From: Clitopilus passeckerianus
Taxonomy: Eukaryota > Basidiomycota > Agaricomycetes > Agaricales > Entolomataceae
Direction of reading: 5' to 3'
DNA length: 64,000 nt
Assembly: GCA_944990035.1 (NCBI GenBank)
Contig: CALYLX010000074.1
Coordinates: 297,503 to 361,502 of the forward strand
In this document: positions 21,338 to 34,781 of the stretch, in pieces
Layout: each line of letters starts with the position of its first letter
Position numbering within the stretch: position 1 is the first letter of the stretch
Notes under the pieces: model-generated
What the model saw: the letters and a program-made list of their open reading frames with translations, nothing else
What the model was told of the DNA's origin: nothing
Databases searched by the model: none
Program-made: the position numbers and the translations under genes

Positions 21338-24300
21338 TGCTACAGACTGGATAACGCAGCAGATTTAGATGGGACCCTCAAGGCACAGACGTCCGCCGAC
21401 GTTTTCGTACTTTTGCTATGGCTAATTGTTACGGGCGAGACCGAGGATAACCCGGTCTGTGAAGAAGGTTCAGGTTCTCAGTACATCTTACACTTCGAAG
21501 ATCTTCCATGAATCGGATTCTCCTTCCGCCTGTGTGATCGCGAGAACTATGTCACTTTTTAAGCAATTCTGCGCGCCCTCGCGCGAATTTCGAGGTTCAT
21601 TCCCGCGCCTGTCATAATAATCAAGAGAAGGTGGGGTCGGCAGAGCCATGTCATGGTCTTGGTGATAAGGCATCGTAAGTATTGCAAAGATGACCAATGC
21701 TCACAGCGGTCTCGGTATCGTAACCGATCTAAGAATACCGCGTAGGTGTACCCTTGGCCATGGCAACAAGCTCGACATCCGAAGTGTATTTGATTATGTC
21801 TTTCATCAGTCATTGCACTAGTGTCAAAGGAGTATGTAATGGCATCATCTTTGAGCAGTAGGAACCCCGCTGTTGGTCTCGTCTTACATGACGAACTCGA
21901 CTGCCTGCGGTTGAAGGCCTCGGGTAACCCAGCGGATTCAAAGCTAGTTGGTGACGCATCGGTGTGTATACAAACCTGGGTTTGAATACCAGGAATACCT
22001 GGCCAAGATTTCCTTACGGCAGGGATGTGGTCAGGTTCATGTACCTTTTAATCCCGCAAAAGGTTAGTTCTTCGGGCAGGGATAAACCACTTTACCGAAG
22101 GCAAAGTCGGGAACACAACTCTATCAGGTGGGGCGTCCTCGATCGAAATTAGACCGTCCCTGATTAACGGCGTCAACCACCTGCGGCAGTCCCAAAGGAC
22201 AACTAATGGGGTCAACGAGTACCGAGTGATACTCAGTAAAAAGGAAAAGTCAGTGCTTGGTCACTGGACGGTCGTGATTGACTGATGGTTGTAAAATGTC
22301 GTTTTTTGATACTTCGTACTGACTAGAATAATGACTATATTTCGGTTAGTAACTCTCATAACTGATGACCCTGATTCCGATTGATTCCGCTTCAGCCGCC
22401 AACGGTCAGTGAATGGTCAAGACAGTCAGATCTCGGTCATGATGCTAGTCATTCTCTAGTCAGATATTTTGAGCCGCTTTCAGTTGCCAGCTGGCGTTAT
22501 TTCGGTCTATTGAATATTTGGAAAACCCTTTTATTCCAAACTACGCTACAATACACGATCATATCTAGAGGGCTGTAGAGTAATACATTTGGTTAAGGAA
22601 AATCCAATGAGGGGATCCTGTGAGAGCCGGTTTGGAGGACGGTCAATAAAGGTCAAGTAAAATGGGCACACACTCACAGGAGGCCCTTCCATTGGGTAGT
22701 TCCGACTCCTTCCTGGACTCGCAAATGGATATTGGTCCTTCAGTGCTGTCCGGTCCAACGATACTCCCTGGTTCTGAAAACCTCTTCAGTTTAGTCTGAG
22801 TTGGAGGAGCATGAGTAGATAAGTAGGGTAGCTTACCAAACATTATGAGGCCGTTCGTTTTCCTATGAGGGTACCGCAGCCAGCAGAGGACAACCGAGCA
22901 GGAGGAGAAGGAGGAAGACTCGGAACAAGTCCAACAGCGACGCGACAAGTATTGTCAAAGCACGTGATGTCGGTGATCGCCGAAGGACTTAGCAGAAATC
23001 AAGACCACCAGTCGATGAGGCTCAGACTTGGAAGTTAACAAATATATTCCCAATACATGATGATGCCTTCGATCCGAGTATTCCTGACTGCCTTCAATAA
23101 TATGAATCTCTGCCAGGGCAAAAGAACTCTACCTGCCTACTCAGGCAACATCTCCATACACGCATTCCGAATCCGTCATCGAAGCTAGACTATTTCCAAG
23201 ATGTAGGACCTTGCAAGGGCCAACTAATTAGTGTATATTGTACATAGTCAATCCAGTTCAGTATGCAGAGCGGTTGTGGGGTGCTTATCAACGAGAAAGA
23301 CCACAATAACTGGACTGACTATAGACGGCGCAATTCCGACTATGACTGACCAAATTCTGACTATGACTGACCACATTCTGACTATCATTGACTTCCATCT
23401 GAGTGAACGTAACTTCACCTCGGCAGAGCAGCCGAAATAGTTGATAGGCGGTACGACCCTGATGGAAAGGCAAAAATGTGACCAGACCATGACTTCGAAT
23501 GACCTAATACTGATTTTCACCGACTTTCTTTTTTACTGAGAGTGATATGGGCAATCATGGGTGTATTTCCATATGGCCTGTTGCTTACCATACGCTGTGT
23601 CGACGAACAGACATCGACGATGGCATCCACTTGAAATCCCAACAATCTTTTAACAGCATCGTGTTTATCATATCTTCCATCTTTGCAATATGACCAAACC
23701 ATGCCGTCAGAGCAACCGTCTGATGAAGAACATTCTCTTCAGGCCAAACGCACAAGAATAGATGGGGATGTACGAAAGTGCCTCTCTGTATGTTTTTCAC
23801 GGAAACTATATGACAACATATTAAGGCAGACCCAGGTCCTCCGTCTAAACCTAGTTTGGCAGCCAGAGCGCCTTTGTGAAGGTAAAATGCTTGTAAAGTG
23901 GAGTTCGGCCTCCAAGGGTTATGATGGAAATTTCATTACGCCAAGCCTACTGGTGACATGGCCACGGAGCAGGGCGTTCTCGTGTGAGGACCCCAACGAA
24001 GTGCCATTATGCCTCGTAAGCCATCAGGGGACGCAACGCCTTTTATCGCTCAAAATGGACGTTTACAGATCGGAGCAACAGTTTCGATTGCCTGCCTCGG
24101 TCACAGCGGCAGGTAGCACGTTGTACGTGGAGGACCAAGGCGTTGCCTGAACGGGAGACTGACAAACAAGGACGTGGATGTGGCTCATCATTGACATAAT
24201 TGACAGCCGGTCCAAGTGTGGACAACACTGACGTCGAGATGCTAGCCTCGAGTTTTTGCGTTGGGCATAAGATTCCGGTATGGGAAAGACGTTTGTCCAC

Positions 24301-25182
24301 AGACTCGTGTACTCACTGATGATCGTTCGTCTCCTCCAGCCAGCTGTCTGTATATAGGTTGCAATTGTCGCAGTACCGGATGGATTTTCCCGGTGCTTGT
24401 GGAAGTGTCCGGATCCAATCGATAACAGGAGTTACTGATCGTTCTGACAAAATCCGGGATATCGAGCAAGTCCCGGTGGGTGATGACCGCACCAAAAAGG
24501 TTCAAAATTTTGACGCCCAGTTTTCATTAATACTAAGCCAAAACAAAGTTGAATCATAGGCCTCGAGGCTTAAGCAGACCAATCGTTGACGATCAAGTGG
24601 TGGTATGATGAGCTGTGCAGGACCGGCACCAGCCGAGCATAGCCATCACAGTCATCGATGAAGTTTACCCGACCGCGAAAAACTTGTGCACTTTCAACCA
24701 CATCCACCTCAACACTCGCCGCGCAAGAAAGAGCTACTCAACGAGTCCAAAAACATACTAGTAGAAGTATCTGGCGTCGCCGTCACACCAAACGCGACTT
24801 CAGACCCCGAAAGGCCACAATTTCTGACCAAGAACACAACGAGGATCTTCGATTGTTGACCAGAGAGTGAGTCAAAGTTCAGGTATTAAATGATGCTCTT
24901 GTTGACTGGCTATTTTTGCCTTAGGTGGTCATCTGTTAGAGGTTCGTTTACGTCGGCTGTTCTGAGCTATCTATGGCTAAACTCCCGCATAGGAGAACCC
25001 CCCTGATATCGTTTACCGTCACAGCCTCGCATCGACCTTCAAAACGCGCTCCGTCTTCTTCTTGCACGACTCTATTCATCTCTAGACCTTCAATTACACG
25101 CCCTTCAAGCTTTTTCCTCGCTGAACAGGGAGCGAGGAACCCACCTCTGACTGACGTTTTCCTTCTGCTATAAGCTCTTCCC
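21338..25182. other. Long gene-poor region with tandem repeats and uncertain coding fragments
   Basis: No complete gene could be built over about 3.8 kb. A plus-strand open frame of 155 codons at 23683-24150 (MQYDQTMPSEQPSDEE...) and several minus-strand frames at 22550-22950 and 24040-24505 resemble coding sequence only weakly and match no family I know. A continuous frame of 64 codons at 24668-24859 (PDREKLVHFQPH...) has better coding texture. Short 21-bp repeats occur at 23333-23395. Confidence 0.35.
23333..23395 (+). repeat. Three imperfect tandem copies of a 21-bp unit
   Basis: Units begin at 23333, 23354 and 23375 and share the core ATTC(C/T)GACTAT. The first two copies differ at two positions; the third diverges at its end. 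The surrounding kilobase is also rich in GACT/AGTC strings. Confidence 0.75.
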
Positions 25183-25324
25183 CGCCCGGCTCGCCCACGA
25201 CCGCGGCGGCAGGGTTCTTACTGATATACCAATTGCCATCGACTCCCCTCTATCTTCGTCTTCCGCCGTCCTAGAGACACCAGCGCCTGTAGATTCGGCC
25301 GAACTTTCCCCGTGTTCTGAACCA

Positions 25325-26941
25325 ATGTCCCAAGTTGAAGTTCTCCCTGCTACTTGCCCTGTTGATTTCTCCTTTGATGGATCTCAGACTTACGACACCT
25401 TTCGCGAAAATTATGGTCACAACGCGACCAGGCGCCTTGCCGATGGGCTATCTTCGTCACCCTCGGTTCTTGTCCGTGCTGACAAAGAAGTTTTACCATC
25501 TGAAGAAACATGCTTGTTTCCCTCTCTCCCCCCTCTTCTTCGAGGACACTCTGATGTTCATCTCCGGGCCGGTATCATGAACGCTTCCCGCCTTGCCGCC
25601 GACCATGTGCCCAATGCAGAAAAGGCATTTTTCGTCGCGGATTTGAGCCAGGTCTACCGCCAGCATCAACGGTGGCTGAAGTGCCTTCCTGGTATCCAAC
25701 CTTTTTACGGTATGTCTTTTATTTTTTCGTTCTTCCTTGTTCCCGAAATATTTTTTTTCTGATACAAATTCGCCTTTTTAGCTATCAAATGCAATCCTGA
25801 CCCTTACGTCATTCGACTTCTTGCCGCTCTTGGTACCGGCTTCGATTGTGCCTCTATCGGCGAGATCTCCCAAGTTCTCGATGTAGGCATTGATTCTTCT
25901 CGAATCATCTTCGCGAACCCATGCAAGGCCACCTCTTTCATCCGCAGTGCGGCCAAGCTCAACGTGGATATGATGGCGTTCGATAACGCCGACGAGCTAT
26001 GCAAGATTGCTCGTTCCCATCCGGGGGCTAAGCTTGTAATTCGCATTCTCACCGACGATTCGAAGAGCCTATGCGCTTTTGGTATCAAGTTCGGCGCCCC
26101 TTTGAATGTCGTTCCTGGCCTCTTGGGGAAGGCGAAGGAGCTCGGTCTAGAAGTCATTGGCGTCAGTTTCCACGTCGGCAGTGGATGTTATGACCCAACC
26201 GTATACAACGACGCCATCATGCGTGCTCGCCGCGTGTTCGAGATGGCCAAGGAGTTTGGTTACACGTTCCACCTTCTTGATGTCGGCGGAGGTTTTGAAG
26301 ATGCATTATTCGAGCAGGCCGCCACCGTTCTGAACGAAGCCATCGAGGAGTATTTCCCCGACCGCGCTCATATCCGCATCATTGCGGAGCCTGGACGGTT
26401 TTATGTCTCTAAGGCCTTCAAGCTCGCCGCCAACATCATTGCTCGGCGCGCACCTCTTCCCGGTTCGCAGCCTACCCAAAATGCCGATCAGCCTGGCGTC
26501 ATGTGTAAGGTGTATTTTTTTTCTTTTGAGCTCATCGCCACTGACGCCTTGTTTTCCTGTTCAGACTACATCAACGATGGAGTATATGGAGCCTTCAACT
26601 GCATCCTATTCGATCACCAAGTAGTTCATCCTTATGTTCTGTCCATGGGCGGATCTTTCCACGTCTCCAGTTCAGAGCCTCAGATCCTTAGCAGTGTTTG
26701 GGGCCCCACATGCGATTCTATAGACTGCGTCTCGAAGCAGACCACCTTGCCGAGCTCACTCCAGGTGGGTGACTGGCTAGGTTTTGACAACATGGGCGCG
26801 TATACTATTTGTGCGGCCAGTCAATTCAATGGCTTCGAACTCAGCAAGGTTATTTATACCACTGGGGAACAGGGTGGTTTAGAGGTGGTCCGAACCTTCG
26901 CCGCGTTTGCAGCAGAGGGACATGGGATGAATGTGGACTAG
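25325..26941 (+). CDS. Ornithine decarboxylase
   Basis: Exons 25325-25709, 25782-26504 and 26565-26941 give at least 494 residues. The enzyme makes putrescine from ornithine with pyridoxal phosphate (PLP), the entry step of polyamine synthesis in the cytosol. Diagnostic sites are all present: the PLP lysine in FYAIKCNPDPYVIRLLAALG, HVGSGC, LDVGGGF, the phosphate-binding EPGRFYVSKAF, the catalytic cysteine in WGPTCDSID, and GDWLGFDNMGAYT near the end. The frame stays open upstream of the ATG at 25325 to about 25172 (GGRVLTDIPIAIDSP...), just after a TATAAG acceptor-like site. An upstream first exon with an earlier start is therefore likely and the N-terminus is provisional. Confidence 0.93.
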
Positions 26942-28375
26942 TTTAGGACTTCGTTGATGAACTGTTCTGGATTTAGACAGCATGTATATTGATATCACAT
27001 TATTCCTGCGGAACGGGAATGAAAGAACGAACGCCGGTGAAAATAACATTGGCGTGTATGATGATCCCGAAGGACGCCGACGGACACCGAAGGCAACGGT
27101 TGAAGGTTTTACGACGCATGGACTCGCGGCACCAGCTCCTCAGTCGGGCTCACGTGCTTTCGGTACCGTTTTGCGATAAGGGCGGGGCGTGTGCTTAGGA
27201 CCATTTGTTCATGCGAATTCTCGGGCACGTTTCTCAGGACGACGATGGCGCATGACCCTTCGACGCCGCAATCATTATTGTGATCGAGAATCAGAGCATT
27301 TCAGGTACGAGAACTCACCTTCGATCACCAAAAGTTCGAAATCCCGTGCGAATATTCATGGATGATGCTTCCGTTCCCCGGTTCGACGGTCGTTGTTGTG
27401 AATTGACCACCCCCTCGCAAAGTTTACATTCACTCGATCATAGGATATGCCGTAAAACCATCTCCAGTGAACGGTGGGCTCTGGATGTTGATTTGACCTT
27501 GGCGTCGCCTCGACAGCGTAGAAACCCAGTGGCTTGATACGTTCTTCCGACGCAATTTTTGCACTCTGCCCATTTATGGAGAGTAGAGATCACATGAAAT
27601 CACGAAAACTGGGGCTCTCGTTGACGCGGCTTCCCTTTGCCAGTCGTTTAATTGCTCTCATGATCGCGAGGGCCCGTGAGTTTTGACACTGGCGTGGATG
27701 GACGTTGGGGCTCATTCAATAGGGACGCCTCAGGAGGATTTCCCGAAGAAATTTTAGGTGCTGCTCTCTGGTTAGGAATTCCCATTATTGTCCGATCACT
27801 GCGTCCGTTGCCGAGGATGAACAATGGGAAGTCGTTGCCTATTCCGTCGACTCGACAACACATCCTGGAGAAATGACCTCTTACCTTTTCTAGGGGTTCG
27901 TGGTGACCCGTTTGGTTCGTCCCACTTTGGGACCTGTTGCCCCATCCAACCGGGAATAATATTATATCCATTCGGCAAACCGAACCGACCGAATCGATTG
28001 ACAAGACAACATTTGTCCTGCGCCCCTCTGCTGAGATCGTTCGCTTACGGGACCCATAAGCAGATTATATCGAAACGGTTATCTTTCCCTTTCTCGGCTT
28101 TGTATCGGCCCAGGCCAGACACCCGGCGCGGTGTAAACGCAGATCTACCTATCAACGATTTCCCCGCTTCTGACCTCACAGCATTCTGTATATAAGCCCG
28201 AGGCGGTCAATCCATTGACGCCTTTTCCATCCAAGACTCGACATGCTGCAGGTACGTGTTAATGCCTTCCTTCCCGGCGGTTTGCCCGTCCTCACCAACG
28301 TTCGGCAGGAAACCCTCCCAACATCGCCCCCCGCAGTGGGGCCTCGTTTCCGTCCATACGCCAGCCCCAACCACC
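26942..28375. other. Intergenic region upstream of the APSES gene
   Basis: About 1.4 kb with no supported gene, only short mixed-phase frames. The region between ornithine decarboxylase and the APSES start is probably 3' UTR plus regulatory DNA. An in-frame ATG at 28262 could extend the APSES protein N-terminally. Confidence 0.4.
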
Positions 28376-30298
28376 ATGTCACGAAGGGGCGATATATTAC
28401 AAGTAACGATCCGCGAGGCTACATGTGAATTGTTCGACTCGCTCACTACACACACAACACTGACGCATATCTTGCTAGTCCTGTCTATGAATACCCTCTT
28501 AATGGACAATGGATCATGATGGATATCGACGATGGCTATATTCTCTGGACTGGGATATGGAAGGGTAAGTGGCTAGTCAGTTCCACGTTGCAACTACTGA
28601 ATATGAACACCTTGTCTCTAGCTCTCGGCAACTCCAAAGGTGAATTATTTATTCATTGGGTGGGTTGATCGACAGGCTAACCATTCTGGGTGCTTCAGCC
28701 GACATTGTCAAAATGATTGACTCCCAACCGGACCTCGCACCACTAATTCGTCGAGTACGCGGAGGATACTTGAAAATTCAAGGAACCTGGATGCCTTATG
28801 AGGTGTGTAATTATTTTATTTCCCATAACTAGCAGTTGCTTACCAACGTCGACAGGTCGCGCTACGACTCTCTCGTCGGTGAGTTGGCACAGGCCAGTTA
28901 CTTCGCCCATGGTTTGACCATTTTTAACAGCGTTGCTTGGCCAATCCGCGATGACTTGGTACCCCTCTTTGGGTGTGTATCCACCAGACTTTTTCGCTGT
29001 TGCACTCAATAATGACCCCGATCTATAGACCTACGTTCCCAAGCACATGCCTGTCGCCTGACCAACCTGGATATGGTCAAGTGGTGGCCTCTAGCTCAAA
29101 TCGAAGGCGAGCAAGACGAGCTACGACCCAAAGCGCCACTAACCCCATCGGTGCCACCACCGAGACTCACTCGGGCTGGGTGATGACCAACGCTGGAGCT
29201 GGTCCTTCGCAGTCCCAGCACCCTGTATCACATTCACAAACGCCTTCAAGTTACTACCAGTCGCACCGTGACCGCGACACTAGACCACACCATACCTACG
29301 GTCACCCCAGTCCTACGCCAACCTATCGCCCCAGCCATTCTCAGGCTCCAGAATCAACGAGCCCGTCTCTTGTGGCAAGGGAGCGCAGCTCGTCTGTGAG
29401 GTACTCCCCATATGTGGGCCATTCACCACATCCGGCTTCTCGTCGTTTCTCCCCATCCGCCCTCACCCTTGAGATTCCCTCCCTATCCATCAAGGACGAA
29501 CGTGGGCCAGCCTCCGCTGGTGCCTCCACCGCCGTTGTCGACAACAAGATAACCCTCCCACCTCTTCAGACGCCCGCGCATCTCCCATCTAGTCCTAATG
29601 CTTCGTACGCCCTGCCACCCATTTCTGCAATGGAGGACCTCCGAGGGATCCGTGCAACAGACTCCGCAGCCGTTTTGAGGCGCCTGAGGGAAGACGATGA
29701 CCATATACCGTCCCGCCTAGCCCACGAAGACGATCCGGAAAGAAAACGCCGGCGTTCATTTTCCTTCCAGCCGTACAGGTACTGAAAATTAATTCTTTAA
29801 TTTTCATCCACTTGCTCATTGCGTGAAAAAACAATTAGATCACCTGTCCTACATTCAGCTGTTCGAGCACAGGACGTTCCTCGATCCTACCCGGATAATT
29901 CATACCGGTCTCGAACACCGTACAGTAGTGACGAGAGCGATGGAAACGACCGGCTTCCCCGTTCGTCCCATCGTGGTCACTCAGGAAGCTTGAGTCTTTC
30001 CGTTCCATCCGATGCCTCGCATGATGGCATGTCGACTTGTGACCCCTCACCAATTTCACCTGCGACCCCTCGCTCAGCAACCTCGAATGGTTATCCCGCT
30101 TTCTTGTCGCCATATCACCAACCCGCTGTCATCAAGAGCAGACGGGTTTCGGAGGCCTTCCACCCCCTCTCAGTCCCGGTCGGGGAGTGGGCAGGTTCCC
30201 GAAGAGCGTCAGACGGGCTACCTAGCTCAGACCCAGCCTTTCCTCGTCGAAATTCGGACGCTGACAGTGAAATGGCACATCCACATAGGCCATGGTAA
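28376..30298 (+). CDS. APSES-type (KilA-N) DNA-binding transcription factor
   Basis: Eight exons, 28376-28431, 28479-28564, 28622-28639, 28699-28802, 28856-28878, 28931-28972, 29029-29778 and 29839-30298, give 512 residues. The first 140 residues form an APSES domain: ILQVTIREAT, YPLNGQWIMMDIDDGYILW, TGIWKALGNSKADIVKM, and the recognition helix region RRVRGGYLKIQGTWMPYEVA followed by RRVAWPIRDDLVPLFG. The remainder is Ser/Pro/His-rich and presumably disordered, with a basic DPERKRRRSFSF patch that may be a nuclear signal. APSES factors control fungal development and the cell cycle; the target genes here are unknown. Exon 3 is only 18 bases. The first intron donor (GTTCGA at 28432) was chosen to keep phase. 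Confidence 0.88.
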
Positions 30299-31507
30299 CT
30301 GATTACCACTGGTCACTCATTTTCTCTCCTATCCCTACCTTTTTATTACCATTATACCCCCTATCAGCGGGATTTGTTTCTCTGTTCTTCCGTTGCTGCA
30401 TTCGTTTTCTGTTCCATTCGCCCTTAGAGCTTGCTAGCTGTCAACATGCTCATACTGTACCCCACATGTCAACAACATATGTATCCAAGTAATGAATCTG
30501 GCAGTTCTCCTACTCGAACATATTTATTAGCTCCGAAAGTCATAGGATCGACGTCGACTTCATGGGCAGGGGGATTGGTATTAGTAGTGCTGATATCCGC
30601 GGAGGCGGTGGAGATGTAACCAGAGGCCGATCGTTTAGAGTCCTCTGCTTGCTTCAGAATTGAATAACGCCGGTTATATCCCAACAACTCAACAGTGAGT
30701 GATAGAGAGATGGCAGATGTCCAACGATACCAGCATAGTTGTAAGTTCCCATCAATAGTTGAACTGCGACACCCAGACTCGGATTGACCCAGTTGTCGAG
30801 TTCGTGGGGGTCAGTACTGAGTATTCAATTCCAGAATCCCCTGGGTGGAGAACCTGCCGTAACAAGTAGTCATTTGTCCATGTTGTTTAACCCTTGACAC
30901 AACTGATGCTGATAGCGGGATGACTGCTGTCTTCACCTCAACGGGACACGATTATCAGGATGCTGCAAGGCCTGGCAGCTGATATATCCACAAACTATCT
31001 CCAGTAAATGATGCGCTTTCGGGACCGCACCCACAGAAGTCTTGCTGGATTAGGAACCCGACTGGTCACTGTAACCCCGGGTTCCGTGCGGTTCTTCGGG
31101 ATAAGGTCACGACACCACGGTATCGAACAAAGTTTGCTCAATCGATCGGGAGACGACCGTGTCGGAAGAGCGCAGAGAAGGCGCGGGTTGGCGGGGGCGG
31201 GTACGACATAGAACTTCTCCGTCGAATCGGTCTCGCGCGTTGACCCGGACATCAGATCTTAAGGCTGGCAGGAGTGATGGCACATATACATTCTCATCAT
31301 GAAGTGACGGGAGCAGCCTACTGACAGCAAACATATGATCAACTCAAACCTACAACGAATCTGTAGCAGGTAGCGGACACGAGAACCTCTAGCTTGGGGT
31401 TACGTTGATAGTGATATACACCGGCCGCAAACAATGTCCTAGAGGATTATCATAGACTGTCGCAGACGTCAGCATCGTGGCAGCAGACAGAAGTTGGCTG
31501 GATTTAC
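30299..31507. other. Convergent intergenic region, APSES and phosphate transporter 3' ends
   Basis: About 1.2 kb between two stop codons. It has pyrimidine-rich 3' UTR-like sequence after 30299 and no supported gene. Confidence 0.4.
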
Positions 31508-34500
31508 TCACCCAATAGCTCTCATCAATACATATCCAACGGTCGAGACCACCTGGAAATCACAATATAACGTTAGCTGGTTGACCGAGGAGATTTAGGT
31601 GAAGTGGACCTCACCATCATGGAGATGATACTGGCTGGTACGCCATTCTTCAAGAAATCGACATTTGATAAGTAGAGGTCTCCAAGTTCATCCTCCTGGG
31701 TGGCCCTGTATGATTTTCTAGTCAAATTCGGTTCTTTTCCGACGACATGGAGAATCCTTACGCTGTTTGATTTGGGAACCCGGATACAGGCATACCCATT
31801 CCCGTGGAGCATATGAGGCCCGTTATGAAGATCAGGAGATTCGTGTGGTTGCCCGGTAGGTTTGTTCCCACTTCTTTCGCAATAGGTACCAGCAAGACGC
31901 TGGCAATTGTATGGCTGATAAATGTTGATATGATCTGTGGGGAATATTAGCGACCAGTAGCTTGAATGTTCCGGAAGGGGCACAAACCAGAACGACGGGC
32001 GACAGGAAGAGCACAACCGTATACAACGAGAATCCTTCGAGGAAATCGCGAAGGTATAGGTCCACAACCCTAAGAAGGCCGCTTGACATAACACCTTTGC
32101 CGAGTGCGATGCCGCCCATGGCCAAGAAGACAATGGTCCATGCGAATTGTTCAAAGTCGTCCTAAAGGGGTACATTGACGGAAGTGAGCAAGCCGCGGAA
32201 GGAAGAAAACATAAAAAAGCTTCCGTACCTTTTTGAGAACGCCAGTGGAGAAAAATGCGACAATGGGGAAAATTGCAATAATCCCCATATCTCCGATGAT
32301 AGCCTCGAGCTTGTGTGCAACACACCATAGCCCAATGGTTATTAGGCATACGATGGTTACCCACCACTGTTTGTGCGTGAATGGCTCCTTGACTGGTCGA
32401 AGCTGTCTGATTTCGATCGTTCCTTCTCCATCGGGAGAGCGAGCTGGCCGATACGAAACCAATAACAGGCCCCATATCAGAAGGATAGATATCAGCGATA
32501 CGGGGATAGCCACGATGAACCAATTCGCCCAATCCAGACTGGGGTCCATGGCGTCTAAGGCCACCAAATTCTGAGGGGAGGAAATTGGTGAACTCTGTCC
32601 TCCAATGTTGGCAGCGAGTGCGATCGCAAGCTGTAACGACAAGTCAGCGTGGTATCTCCCGTTTGGATTCAAACTTACGATTAAGCATGGTCCGAAGGAC
32701 GATCTTGGAGGTAACGTCCGCAGAATTGGCTGAGATTAGGAGGTGGTGCCTTAACATATGCATCATGACGAGACAATGGGAACCACTTACACGAATCAAG
32801 GTAAAGCATAGTGTAGGAGCAGCGACGTTACTAGAACACGAGAACGCGTGAGATCCGAGCCATTGCGCGGAGAAGAAGGGAATCACCTAATCCACATGCT
32901 AGCAAAGCAGGACACCCCCATAAAGGCAAGAAGTACCGTGCTTGGTCTCGTGCCGGCTAGACTCAAAACTTTGGTAATGAGTACTCGATCAATATTGGTC
33001 TTGCTGAGAGCAGATGAGATTGTGAATCCGCCGATTAAAAGCATAATTGTCGGGGAAAACATGACCGAGAATACCCATCTGTAGAAAGACACAATTCAGT
33101 TGTATTCACCTAATTCTCTAAAGTGACGTACGTGGTGGCATGCTTTGGATCTAGCCTATTTCCGTCTTTATCCAGGATGACTTGCAGGACAACCAGGAGA
33201 AGGGGGACAAACATGGACGTGACGAAAAGCGGAATAGCCTGCGGGCCGGTTGAGCAAACGTTCCGGGCAAATAGAAACGCGAATCATACCTCAGTAGCCC
33301 AAAGGAAAGTGCAGAAAATGAGAATGGCAAAACATCGGTTGGCTTCAACCTGCTCCACGACAGGTGTATTGAGAAGGGTGATGAAAATGATTCCAGCGAC
33401 AATTTTGTATATCATCTTCTTCGTGACGCGAATAGTTCCGAGCGGGGTTGGAATGAAGAACAAGCCTGGGCCTGCCGGCCTGTACAATGCACCCATTGCT
33501 GTTGGCTCTTCTTCCATATCACCGCGGCGCTGTTGAGCGATCATCTGCCTCCAGACAGTGTCCCTCTCCCAGGCAATGTTTTCGCGCTGGTGCATCTTGA
33601 GTTGCTGAAGCGCCATCCTTCGGTCCCCTCGAGTAACACACTTGGTGTATAGGTCGATAACGTTCCCGATAGTTTCGTTGAGGCGATCTTTCGTTTCTCG
33701 GAGGAAAGGGTATGCCTTTTCAACATGGTCGTGCATGAAAGGGTCTTTCAACTGTAGGTACTGGCGTCAGACGATTCCGGAACCAGGAGTAGGAAGTAGC
33801 TTACCGATGCTTCTGTAACTTTGTCATACCTAAGACGAGCTTACATTAGCGCTCGTCGTCGCCGTTGAAGAGCAGAACTCACTTCTTAAGAATCTTCCGG
33901 AAACCCGAGAAGTTGACCTCTACGTACGACTTCAAGTTGGTCAAGGAAATATACAGCATGGTGATTTTCCGCTTGTATAGCAACCTAGTGTCATAGGCGT
34001 AATCCGACTTTGCCGTCCACACATTGTTTTCAATCACGGTGGAGGAGGTGATACTATCACCTAAGCCAATCTTATTCGCGAACCTAGTGAGAGGGCCTTT
34101 GGAGTGGCCTTCACCGTCAGATAGTGATTCCACGGAAGAGATGCTAGCACGGCGTCTGGACGTTTCAGCATCATAAAAACTCCCGGTCACTGAACAATCC
34201 TTGGTATGAGCAACACGGACATTGAAACCGAGGAATAAACTCACATAGATTCCTCTGCGCCACACTCGTCGATCTCTTTCGGTTTCGACGTGTTGCATCT
34301 GGGCTGCGGGATATACTGTCGTCATCTTCCTCATCATCTTCCTCATCAACATAACGGTCAGTTAAACCCTCTTCTTCACGTTCCTTGATATCGCTCTCCA
34401 GCTGCGTGGCCTCTTCTTGCAGCTCCTTCTCCTGTTGTGCGTAGAACAGGCAAACTTTCTTCAGCTCTCTCTCCAGCAGAGGCTCGAAGACGGAATCGGT

Positions 34501-34781
34501 GTTTGAGCGGTCGGCGCCAAGAAGGTTAGATGCCTCGTTCGCCTCGATATCATGGTATGTGTCGGTGTGTTGCTCCTTCTCCAGCTGGTATATGTATTTC
34601 TTCAGGGTGTCGTAGCTATTATCGAGTTAGTATCCTTTCTATAAGCGGAAAGCAGCCACAAGAACGCACGCAATATATTCATCCGACCAATCCGACACTG
34701 CATTGAACTTCAAGGAGGAGCTGCATTATATTTCAATAAAGGAAGAGCCTAGAGGCTTGGTATGACCAACCTAAACTTCAT
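31508..34781 (-). CDS. SPX-domain low-affinity phosphate transporter (Pho87/Pho90/Pho91 type)
   Basis: A multi-exon minus-strand gene begins with an 11-base coding exon (34781-34771), then 34720-34670 and an exon from 34615. It ends with exon 31552-31508 (stop TGA). The N-terminus MKFSSSLKFNAVSDW and the blocks YDTLKKYIYQLEK and VNFSGFRKILKKYDK form an SPX domain, which senses inositol pyrophosphates. After a helical linker the protein becomes a divalent anion/Na+ symporter with about ten or more membrane spans (FAILIFCTFLWATEAIPLF, MFSPTIMLLIGGFTIS, AANIGGQSSPISSPQN, FAWTIVFLAMGGIALGKG). A final ATQEDELGDLYLSNVDFLKNG block precedes the last helix. This architecture matches fungal vacuolar or plasma-membrane phosphate carriers. 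Which membrane it occupies cannot be told from the sequence. Confidence 0.9.

Noticed and set aside
23683..24150. 155-codon open frame (MQYDQTMPSEQPSDEE...)
   Set aside because: It has no recognisable domain or splice context, and overlapping minus-strand frames are equally long. It was left as part of the gene-poor region.
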